Positions 1 to 4,347 are shown, numbered from the stretch's first letter. The stretch: 9,556 bases of DNA from Sulfurovum sp. (GCA_027029065.1 JALVGO010000214.1:1-9556); one strand, 5' to 3'. The notes: generated by a model not told the origin, from the sequence alone. A program made the numbers and translations.

Positions 1-92
1 CGGCTGATATCAAGTTTGCGTGCGATCGCACTCTTGCTTAGCCCCTCTTTTATCATCTTGTGGATCATTTTTACTTCACCTTTTTTAAGCAT
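1..92 (-). CDS. istA: IS21-family transposase IstA, N-terminal fragment (runs off window)
   Basis: IstA is the DDE transposase of IS21-family elements and works with the ATPase IstB. Only about 30 residues are visible, starting MLKKGEVKMIHKMIKEGL. They continue into a helix-turn-helix core, LSKSAIARKLDIS, which matches the N-terminal DNA-binding helix pair expected of IstA proteins. The start at 92 is supported by a strong ribosome binding site, GGAAGGAGACCG, directly upstream on the minus strand. The catalytic domain lies outside the window, so activity cannot be judged. Another small HTH protein with the same fold cannot be excluded from so short a piece. Confidence 0.62.
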   Translation of the reverse strand, partial: MLKKGEVKMIHKMIKEGLSKSAIARKLDIS

Positions 93-160
93 CGGTCTCC
101 TTCCAAAATCATTGGAAAAAGACTCTAACAGATTCCTCTGTTTTTTAGCTTGATCTGGTC

Positions 161-192
161 TGTAAAAACTACTCGTTTAGCAGCTTTTTACA
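161..192. repeat. Inverted repeat upstream of istA
   Basis: The arms TGTAAAAA (161-168) and TTTTTACA (185-192) are perfectly complementary. One further pair forms across a bulge, leaving a central AT-rich loop. It sits about 70 bp upstream of the istA start. It could be a transposase-end recognition element or an operator for istA. The dyad is directly visible; its role is inferred. Confidence 0.5.
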
Positions 193-280
193 CTGCCTAT
201 TTTAGCACCGCGCGTGACATTTGCTATTTTCATCTTTTTATGTATAATCATCCCTGTCACTACAGCATAAAGTATTTGTC

Positions 281-361
281 ATGACAAACGAAGAGAAAAA
301 GAGACTCAAAACCAAAATTGAAAATGAAATTACACATCTGAAAAAACAGATTACAGAGCTC
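281..361 (+). pseudogene. Truncated TraR/DksA-like zinc-finger protein, N-terminal stub
   Basis: The first 27 codons read MTNEEKKRLKTKIENEITHL followed by KKQITEL. This is a charged coiled-coil start like that of small TraR/DksA-type C4 zinc-finger regulators, which bind RNA polymerase through its secondary channel. After about position 361 the frame stays open to 541, but the composition changes abruptly to low-complexity and antisense-of-repressor sequence. No CxxC...CxxC zinc finger follows, so the functional C-terminal half is gone. A weak AAAG ribosome binding site precedes the ATG. The probable IS21 tip lies only about 16 bp upstream, so the gene may have lost both its promoter and its 3' part by rearrangement. 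The family call rests on a short charged helix. Confidence 0.4.
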
Positions 362-401
362 GTGTCGGCATTTCCATTACATATTACCTTTTCAAATAGA
401 A

Positions 402-419
402 GCTTTTCGATAGAAAAGC
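402..419. repeat. Hairpin downstream of the S24 repressor gene
   Basis: GCTTTTC (402-408) pairs perfectly with GAAAAGC (413-419) around the loop GATA. On the minus strand it lies about 50 nt past the repressor stop codon, just beyond the heptamer array, and is followed by TTCTATTTG. It could be a weak intrinsic terminator or part of a repeat unit. Confidence 0.4.
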
Positions 420-424
420 ATACC

Positions 425-459
425 ATAACTCTTAACTCTTCACTATTCATTCTTCACTC
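425..459 (-). repeat. Five degenerate 7-bp tandem repeats after the S24 repressor stop
   Basis: Five heptamers in strict register on the plus strand: ATAACTC, TTAACTC, TTCACTA, TTCATTC, TTCACTC. On the repressor's coding strand they read as GAGTGAA/GAATGAA/GAGTTAA-type units, purine-rich and each holding a stop triplet. The array ends 6 bp from the repressor stop codon (466-468). Similar arrays occur at the ends of moaE, moaD and mqnA. Confidence 0.8.
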
Positions 460-465
460 TGCAAG

Positions 466-1119
466 CTACAGGCTCTCAATATTCCCCACTACCTTGCCGA
501 CAATGGTCACCTCTTCGGGGGCAAGCACTTCCGGAGAGTAGGCCTTGTTGTCTGAGATCAGTTCTACCATCCCATCTGCCCGTTGTCGGATACGTTTAAT
601 GAAAAGTCCTGCAGTCGTAGCGGCGATAAAGATACCGTCTTTATTGATATTGGTCTGGGTACGGTCTACAAAAACAATGCTGCCATCCTGCAGTGTCGGC
701 TCCATAGACTCCCCGTCAACATGGATCGCTTCAAGCTGGGTATTGCCAAGCCCTACCATATTATGCATGATCTTCTCATCGACCTTGATGGTTTCATAGT
801 TCTCATCAAACACCTCTGCACCGCCTCCGGCACTTGCACGGATGTCAGCAAAGTAGCGTACCTGAAAGAACTTCTCCGTCTGCTCTTTAAGCATATCCAC
901 CGCCTGATCGAAAAAGAGCCAGTTGGCGGAGATCTTTTTGAGTGCACAAAACTCCAGTATCTCTTCATAGGGAATAGAATTGCGTTTCTTCATAGTCGCA
1001 AAGGTTGCCTGCGGAATCCCCAGTGCATTGGCAACATCTTTGTCAAATACCTTGCCGCCTATCTTTGTCTCGGAAATGATATCTTTGAGCTTTTCAATAA
1101 TCTCTGTCATATTGAGCAT
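466..1119 (-). CDS. S24-family LexA/CI-like transcriptional repressor with autoprotease domain
   Basis: A 217-residue repressor. The N-terminal CI-type helix-turn-helix (about residues 20-70, with DKDVANALGIPQATFATMKK) binds operators. The C-terminal S24 domain carries the catalytic Ser in GESMEPTL (Ser138) and the Lys in FIKRIRQ (Lys175). An Ala-Gly pair at residues 97-98 (RASAGGG) is positioned as the self-cleavage bond, so RecA- or stress-triggered autoproteolysis is plausible. I chose the ATG at 1119 because AAAAAGGAG lies 6 nt upstream; an in-frame ATG at 1137 lacks a ribosome binding site and would add 6 residues. The three dyads at 1144-1232 are probable operators, giving autorepression and control of the divergent small ORF. 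It could be a phage remnant repressor or a host damage regulator; no other phage gene is in the window. Confidence 0.87.
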   Translation of the reverse strand: MLNMTEIIEKLKDIISETKIGGKVFDKDVANALGIPQATFATMKKRNSIPYEEILEFCALKKISANWLFFDQAVDMLKEQTEKFFQVRYFADIRASAGGGAEVFDENYETIKVDEKIMHNMVGLGNTQLEAIHVDGESMEPTLQDGSIVFVDRTQTNINKDGIFIAATTAGLFIKRIRQRADGMVELISDNKAYSPEVLAPEEVTIVGKVVGNIESL

Positions 1120-1143
1120 CTGAAACTCCTTTTTCATAATATA

Positions 1144-1157
1144 TATGTCAAATCATA
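1144..1157. promoter_or_regulatory. Operator 1 of the S24 repressor (shortened dyad)
   Basis: TATGTCAAATCATA lies 25 bp upstream of the repressor start. Read on the minus strand it is TATGATTTGACATA, the same half-sites as operator 2 but with 3 bp less between them. It also contains TTGACA on the minus strand. It is probably a lower-affinity copy. Confidence 0.55.
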
Positions 1158-1175
1158 CCATTACTTTCTTAAAAG

Positions 1176-1192
1176 TATGACAATTTGACATA
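1176..1192. promoter_or_regulatory. Operator 2 of the S24 repressor
   Basis: TATGACAATTTGACATA is a 17-bp near-palindrome. It contains a perfect TTGACA (1185-1190) on the plus strand, 17 bp before ATAAAA (1208-1213), so it may overlap the -35 of a promoter driving the small ORF at 1276. On the minus strand it would sit near the start point of a repressor promoter with TACAAT as its -10 (1206 to 1201). The promoter assignments are inferred. Confidence 0.62.
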
Positions 1193-1213
1193 TTTTTTAT
1201 ATTGTAGATAAAA

Positions 1214-1232
1214 ATGTCATACAATTTGACAT
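1214..1232. promoter_or_regulatory. Operator 3 of the S24 repressor
   Basis: ATGTCATACAATTTGACAT has perfect 6-bp arms, ATGTCA (1214-1219) and TGACAT (1227-1232), and shares the 11-mer ACAATTTGACAT minus its first base arrangement with operator 2 (core CAATTTGACAT in both). It would cover the start point of a rightward promoter and the -35 region of a leftward one. Confidence 0.62.
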
Positions 1233-1275
1233 CGAAAGCGTCATAAACCGGATTTTCAAAGAAAAAGGATTTGAA

Positions 1276-1389
1276 ATGGATTACAAACTGAATAAAGAAC
1301 TTCTCAGCTACGCGGTAAAAATGGGATGCAAAACCGCTTCGGATTTTGCACTGTTTCTCAAAGCAAGAGAGTCGATTTTGGCACTTTAG
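1276..1389 (+). CDS. Small protein of 37 residues, divergent from the S24 repressor
   Basis: An ATG preceded by AAAGGA with 6-nt spacing opens a 37-codon frame starting MDYKLNKELLSYAVKMGCKT and ending at TAG 1387-1389. The frame is also open upstream to 1189, but no good start codon lies there. The product is a short amphipathic, probably helical peptide with one Cys and no membrane segment. I recognise no family with certainty. It sits where phage-type switches place a Cro-like or antirepressor gene, directly behind the operators. Its last 4 bases overlap the convergent moeA stop. It could be a regulated small effector or a non-coding leader; the ribosome binding site and position favour translation. 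Confidence 0.5.
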   Translation: MDYKLNKELLSYAVKMGCKTASDFALFLKARESILAL

Positions 1390-2585
1390 TCCAAAAGCAT
1401 GACCATCACTTCATCGCCAACCTGTTTGGAACTCTCTTCTTCAGAAGTGAAGAGCAGACCGATATCTCCAAGCATGTTGGTCAAGATGGCAGATGTACCG
1501 ATCTTTTTACCCTTAAAGTCAACATAGTACTCACCATGTACAAGTGAGACATTGCATGCGGTAAACTCTGCCTTCTTGGCACGTTTGTTAAACGGCTCTT
1601 TGAGTGTAGCTTTAACCATCTTTAACGGATTGGCAGCACGCTGCAGCTTGGCAATCAGCGGAACCACATAGACCAGTGCCATCACCGTTGCGGAGTAGGC
1701 AAACCCGGGAAGTCCGACAATGAACTTGTCACCTTTACGCGCAACCATAATGTGCTGACCAGGCTTGACACGTACTCCTTTAAAGACCACGTCACACCCA
1801 AGCTCACGGATGACATCTTTGACAAAGTCGAAATCTCCCACACTCACGCCGCCGGTTGTGACCACAATATCGCTCTTTTGCAACGCATCGGATATCGCAT
1901 TTGTAATACTCTCTTTATCATCTTTGATGCACCCAAGCTGCATCGGCAAACCGCCATACTTTTTGGCAATCGCTTCGACCACGTAGTTGTTCGAAGAGCG
2001 GATCTGCGCATCATTCGTCTGCACCTCTCCGAGATCGAGCAGTTCCGAACCGGTAGAAAGCACAGAAACCGTAGGCTTTTCATACACAGTTACATGAACA
2101 ATGTTCAAACTTGCCAACACACCGATGTGTGAAAAGTCGATCTTTGTACCTGCTGTGATCAGAGTCTGTCCTTTGGCGTAGTTCTCTCCTACCTCACGTA
2201 CAGAAAACCCCTGTGGCACCTCTTCTTTAATGACGATCTCTTCACCCTCAACCTCTACATTTTCGATGGGAATAAGCGTATCGGCACCCTCAGGCATCAA
2301 AGATCCGGTAAAAGTCTTGATACAGGTACCTCCTATCACCTTATCACGCAGCGCCGAACCCGCCGGGTTGATACTGGCGATCTTAAGCCGCCCCATCGCC
2401 TGATCTTCATGAATGATCGCATACCCGTCCATCGCAGAGGTCGGAAACTCCGGCGAATTGTGATCTGCTACAATATCTTCGGCAAGCACATACCCTACCA
2501 CATCCATAATATAGAGTCTTTTTGTTTTGTATCTTTCAATCTCCAGCCTGTCAATGAGTGCCATAGATTCGTCAAAATGCATCAT
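1386..2585 (-). CDS. moeA: Molybdopterin molybdenumtransferase MoeA
   Basis: MoeA inserts molybdate into adenylylated molybdopterin in the last step of molybdenum cofactor synthesis, in the cytoplasm. The 399-residue length is normal. Family marks are visible in order: SAMDGYA (50-56) in the N-terminal region, the MPT-binding segment TGGVSVGDFDFV (243-254), VKPG (273-276) and GLPGFAYS (291-298), then a C-terminal beta domain. The usual GLPGNPVS signature is replaced by GLPGFAYS, which I believe is common in this phylum. The start at 2585 has AAGGA about 9 nt upstream; a second ATG follows immediately. It lies 97 bp downstream of moaE in the same direction, with a heptamer array and hairpins in the gap. 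Confidence 0.95.
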   Translation of the reverse strand: MMHFDESMALIDRLEIERYKTKRLYIMDVVGYVLAEDIVADHNSPEFPTSAMDGYAIIHEDQAMGRLKIASINPAGSALRDKVIGGTCIKTFTGSLMPEGADTLIPIENVEVEGEEIVIKEEVPQGFSVREVGENYAKGQTLITAGTKIDFSHIGVLASLNIVHVTVYEKPTVSVLSTGSELLDLGEVQTNDAQIRSSNNYVVEAIAKKYGGLPMQLGCIKDDKESITNAISDALQKSDIVVTTGGVSVGDFDFVKDVIRELGCDVVFKGVRVKPGQHIMVARKGDKFIVGLPGFAYSATVMALVYVVPLIAKLQRAANPLKMVKATLKEPFNKRAKKAEFTACNVSLVHGEYYVDFKGKKIGTSAILTNMLGDIGLLFTSEEESSKQVGDEVMVMLLD

Positions 2586-2627
2586 AGTAAAAGTTCCTTT
2601 TTAAAATTGGGAACCAGGCTTAAAGAG

Positions 2628-2651
2628 TAAGGAATACCCATCCATTCCTCA
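2628..2651. repeat. Inverted repeat between moaE and moeA
   Basis: TAAGGAAT (2628-2635) can pair with ATTCCTCA (2644-2651) around an 8-nt loop, with one G-T wobble on the minus-strand transcript. The right arm is the first unit of the heptamer array, so other units could pair instead. It may modulate read-through from moaE into moeA. Confidence 0.45.
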
Positions 2652-2674
2652 TTCCTCATTCCTCATTCCTCATT
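2644..2674 (-). repeat. Perfect heptamer array after moaE (4.4 copies)
   Basis: ATTCCTC is repeated four times without mismatch (2644-2671), followed by ATT. On the coding strand of moaE and moeA it reads as GAGGAAT, so each junction holds GAGG, ATG and TGA in turn. It abuts the hairpin containing the moaE stop. Perfect identity suggests recent expansion by slippage. Confidence 0.9.
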
Positions 2675-2693
2675 TGCTTGCATCAGGCAAGCA
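2675..2693 (-). repeat. Hairpin enclosing the moaE stop codon
   Basis: TGCTTGC (2675-2681) and GCAAGCA (2687-2693) are perfect complements around a 5-nt loop. The moaE stop (2683-2685) lies in the loop, and the right arm is the end of the coding sequence, so the last codons are mirrored just past the stop. No T-run follows, so a classical terminator is unlikely. Confidence 0.6.
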
Positions 2694-3117
2694 GTCCGCT
2701 GCCGTCCATCGGTGTACTTCGGTCTTCGGCGTAGATGCGTTCACCGTTTTTCACATCATACTTCCAGATAGGGGCATTTGCTTTGAAGTCCTCGACAAAC
2801 TCCTCGATCAGCTCAAGTGCCACACGCCGTTTTGGAGAGAATACCGCTGAAACATACGAAGAGGTATGTACAGGCACATCTCCAATCGAGTGTGCCATCT
2901 TCACGACTGCGCCACGTGCTTTTGCCCTCTCCTGCCATGCATCAAACCAGGCTCTCAACACTGGCTCATAAATGTCAAAGCTCAATGCCTCTATGCCATC
3001 TTCGGCACGAATCGTACCTACAAACGGAATGTACGCCCCGTAGTTCGACTCCGCCTCTTCATCCAGCCATCTGCCAAAGATCTCCTTGACATCCAACGAC
3101 CCACTATACAATTCCAC
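2683..3117 (-). CDS. moaE: Molybdopterin synthase catalytic subunit MoaE
   Basis: MoaE pairs with MoaD to convert cyclic pyranopterin monophosphate to molybdopterin by adding two sulfurs. The 144-residue product shows FVGTIR (32-37), HSIGDVPV (76-83) and FKANAPIWKYD (111-121). Lys112 and Lys119 in that last motif match the active-site lysines known as Lys119 and Lys126 in E. coli. The start is GTG at 3117 with GAGG 9 nt upstream; a nearby ATG is followed at once by TAA after one codon. It follows moaD in the same orientation, but 100 bp away across a hairpin, a heptamer array and a terminator-like hairpin, so expression may be partly uncoupled from moaD. Confidence 0.95.
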   Translation of the reverse strand: MELYSGSLDVKEIFGRWLDEEAESNYGAYIPFVGTIRAEDGIEALSFDIYEPVLRAWFDAWQERAKARGAVVKMAHSIGDVPVHTSSYVSAVFSPKRRVALELIEEFVEDFKANAPIWKYDVKNGERIYAEDRSTPMDGSGLLA

Positions 3118-3135
3118 TTATCGCATCCTCTTTTT

Positions 3136-3161
3136 TAATAAAAAGCATTGCAACGCAATGC
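3136..3161 (-). terminator. Terminator-like hairpin between moaD and moaE
   Basis: On the minus strand, GCATTGC-GTT-GCAATGC (3161 to 3145) forms a perfect 7-bp stem with a 3-nt loop, followed directly by TTTTTATT. This has the shape of an intrinsic terminator acting on the moaD transcript, about 60 nt past the moaD stop and about 20 nt before moaE. The stem is short and only moderately GC-rich, so it may attenuate rather than stop transcription. Confidence 0.5.
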
Positions 3162-3166
3162 ATACA

Positions 3167-3201
3167 AATACTATTCACTCTTCTCTATTCTCTCTTCACT
3201 G
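3167..3201 (-). repeat. Degenerate heptamer array after moaD
   Basis: In 7-bp register on the plus strand: AATACTA, TTCACTC, TTCTCTA, TTCTCTC, TTCACTG. On the moaD coding strand the units are of GAGTGAA/GAGAGAA/TAGAGAA type, matching the array behind the S24 repressor. It runs from the terminator-like hairpin to the stop-codon hairpin of moaD. Confidence 0.7.
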
Positions 3202-3225
3202 TGGATAAAGCGTTGCTTTATCCAC
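3201..3225 (-). repeat. Perfect 11-bp hairpin enclosing the moaD stop codon
   Basis: GTGGATAAAGC (3201-3211) and GCTTTATCCAC (3215-3225) are perfect complements with the loop GTT. The moaD stop (3218-3220) and its Gly codons lie in the right arm, so the end of the gene is mirrored just downstream. No T-run follows. Confidence 0.75.
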
Positions 3226-3442
3226 CGCAAACAGGCGGAAGTACAGAAATTTTGTCTCCATCTTTTAGTGACGTGTTCAGGTCACTTACCATCGTATCGT
3301 TTAGCGCTACCGCACATTTGGGAAGCCACTCTTTCACAGTACCATCCTCTTGCAGTTTTTCTGCCACATCAGCCAGTGTCTCTGCTTCCATCTCTACCGG
3401 TGCTTTGCCGATAGGTCCTAAAAATTCTACTTTTACCATCAT
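3218..3442 (-). CDS. moaD: Molybdopterin synthase sulfur carrier subunit MoaD
   Basis: MoaD is the small ubiquitin-like sulfur carrier of molybdopterin synthase. Its C-terminal glycine is adenylylated by MoeB and thiocarboxylated, then donates sulfur in the MoaE active site. The 74-residue product begins MMVKVEFLGPIG, has the beta-grasp pattern, and ends PPVCGG with the required Gly-Gly. Length is slightly under the usual ~80. Two adjacent ATGs (3442 and 3439) can serve as start; only a weak AAGAG-type ribosome binding site is seen. The gene heads the moaD-moaE-moeA group and is divergent from mqnA, with a TATAAT box 25 bp upstream. Its 3' end is embedded in a perfect hairpin. Confidence 0.92.
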   Translation of the reverse strand: MMVKVEFLGPIGKAPVEMEAETLADVAEKLQEDGTVKEWLPKCAVALNDTMVSDLNTSLKDGDKISVLPPVCGG

Positions 3443-3467
3443 ACTGCTCTTATGTTGAATTGCGCTG

Positions 3468-3473
3468 ATTATA
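3468..3473 (-). promoter_or_regulatory. Probable -10 box for moaD
   Basis: The palindrome ATTATAAT (3468-3475) gives TATAAT on the minus strand ending 25 bp before the moaD ATG. No clear -35 is seen, as is common in Campylobacterota. The same palindrome can be read on the plus strand, so it may be shared by divergent promoters. Confidence 0.5.
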
Positions 3474-3485
3474 ATTCTTGTTTGG

Positions 3486-3491
3486 TATAAT
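3486..3491 (+). promoter_or_regulatory. Probable -10 box for mqnA
   Basis: TATAAT lies 22 bp before the mqnA ATG, in the context GGTATAATTG. A second TATAAT on this strand lies at 3470-3475. No convincing -35 is present. Confidence 0.5.
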
Positions 3492-3513
3492 TGCGCTTAA
3501 AAAGAGGTCAACC

Positions 3514-4167
3514 ATGGGTGTACTGTTCGGATCGATCTCCTACCTTAACCTGCTTCCCTTTCAGGTTTATCTCAAACAACATCTCAAAAGCAGCTCGGCA
3601 AAGATGGGATTTCGATATAAACGTGCTGTCCCTTCCAAGATCAACCGGGCACTGCAACGTCGTGAAGTCCATGCTGCATTTATCTCTTCCGTTGCTTCCA
3701 GAAACGCTTCATGCACCGATCTTGGCATCATCGCGAACAATCATGTCTACAGTGTACTGCTCATTCCGGGTCAGAGCCAAAACGACCCGGCATCGGCTAC
3801 CTCCAACCAATTGGCGAAAGTATTGGGGCTTGAAGGGCGTGTACTCATCGGCGATGCAGCACTGAAACACTACATTGAAGGCAAACCCGGTATCGACATG
3901 GCACAGGCGTGGCATGAACGCACCGGTCTTCCGTTTGTCTTCGCACGTCTTTGCTACAACCGACACGGCAAAAACATCCAAAAGATGGCAAAGCGGTTTG
4001 CACACACCCGTACCCGCATTCCGCAATATATGTTGAAAAAGGAGAGTCAGAAGAGAGGTATTTCATCAAAACAGCTTAGCTGGTATCTGGAACATATACA
4101 TTATGAAATGGATTGGAAAGCGAAGAGAGGGTTGAAGAAGTTCTTAGGGGTAAGGGTTAAGGGTTAA
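3514..4167 (+). CDS. mqnA: Chorismate dehydratase MqnA (futalosine menaquinone pathway)
   Basis: MqnA dehydrates chorismate to 3-[(1-carboxyvinyl)oxy]benzoate, the first step of menaquinone synthesis by the futalosine route, in the cytoplasm. The fold is that of a periplasmic binding protein without a signal peptide. The 217-residue product begins MGVLFGSISYLNLLPFQVYL and has VHAAFISSVASR (about 60-71), both typical of the family; it is the short epsilonproteobacterial form rather than the ~280-residue form of other phyla. The ATG at 3514 is chosen over an in-frame TTG at 3478 because AAGAGG lies 6 nt upstream. The last codons, giving a GVRVKG tail, and the stop are made of GGGTTAA heptamers, so the C-terminus depends on repeat number. 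It is divergent from moaD and convergent with gltX. Confidence 0.87.
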   Translation: MGVLFGSISYLNLLPFQVYLKQHLKSSSAKMGFRYKRAVPSKINRALQRREVHAAFISSVASRNASCTDLGIIANNHVYSVLLIPGQSQNDPASATSNQLAKVLGLEGRVLIGDAALKHYIEGKPGIDMAQAWHERTGLPFVFARLCYNRHGKNIQKMAKRFAHTRTRIPQYMLKKESQKRGISSKQLSWYLEHIHYEMDWKAKRGLKKFLGVRVKG

Positions 4168-4170
4168 GGG
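4147..4170 (+). repeat. GGGTTAA heptamer array forming the end of mqnA
   Basis: Units GGGGTAA (4147-4153), GGGTTAA (4154-4160), GGGTTAA (4161-4167), then GGG. The mqnA stop TAA (4165-4167) is inside the third unit, and the earlier units encode the last residues. Like the arrays at the repressor, moaE and moaD, it is purine-rich on the coding strand. Confidence 0.85.
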
Positions 4171-4210
4171 AGTTTTTCATATCTTGGTTGAGGTGAAATT
4201 TAACCCCTTT

Positions 4211-4287
4211 TGGAACCGAAAGCTTCAGCTTCGGACATACGTTGAATGAACAGAATATCCAAAACGGGGCTGAAGCCGCCGATTCCA
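4211..4287. repeat. REP/REPIN-like inverted pair between mqnA and gltX
   Basis: The 180-bp gap between the convergent mqnA and gltX holds two related imperfect palindromes. The left copy (4211-4234) reads TGGAACCGAAAGCTTCAGC then TTCGG. The right copy (4265-4287), on the opposite strand, reads TGGAATCGGCGGCTTCAGC then CCCG. They share TGGAA-CG and the core GCTTCAGC, are in inverted orientation about 30 bp apart, and can each form a small hairpin. This is the layout of REP doublets. It may also serve as a two-way terminator. No RAYT transposase is in the window. Confidence 0.55.
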
Positions 4288-4347
4288 CACGAGTTTAAAG
4301 CGAAGATTCATCATAACCACAGCAGAAGAAAATTACAGGTTTTTATT

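Larger units (their letters stand above)
1..264 (-). mobile_element. Left end of a probable IS21-family insertion sequence (partial)
   Basis: The segment holds the start of an IstA-like transposase reading off the left edge, preceded by about 170 bp of non-coding DNA, the usual layout of an IS21-family left end. I place the outer tip at 264 because the minus strand there begins TGTAGTGACAGGG, a TG-type end typical of the family. Two related motifs lie further in on the minus strand (AAAATAGCAAATGTCA near 210-230 and AAAATAGGCAGTGTAA near 190-206); IS21 ends often carry such multiple short repeats. The exact tip is an inference. The other end and any target-site duplication are outside the window. 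Confidence 0.42.

Noticed and set aside
281..541. An intact 86-codon plus-strand gene
   Set aside because: Only the first ~27 residues look like a protein family. The rest runs through a hairpin, the heptamer array and the antisense of the repressor 3' end, so I treat it as a truncated stub.
1120..1137. The ATG at 1137 as repressor start
   Set aside because: This would place the strong AAAAAGGAG inside the coding region and leave the ATG without a ribosome binding site; the ATG at 1119 fits better.
583..1188. A 201-codon open frame on the plus strand
   Set aside because: It is antisense to the S24 repressor, whose HTH and Ser/Lys motifs are clear, and it would cross the operators. No ribosome binding site or family pattern is seen.
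2644..2674. A CRISPR array
   Set aside because: The units are 7 bp and contiguous, with no unique spacers and no cas genes.
3478..3513. A TTG start adding 12 residues to MqnA
   Set aside because: It would lie over the -10 box and lacks a ribosome binding site, while the ATG at 3514 has AAGAGG at 6 nt and gives the expected family N-terminus.
4147..4170. Telomere-like GGGTTAA repeats
   Set aside because: Only 3.4 copies, inside an ordinary gene end in the middle of a chromosome-like region; they fit the local heptamer family instead.
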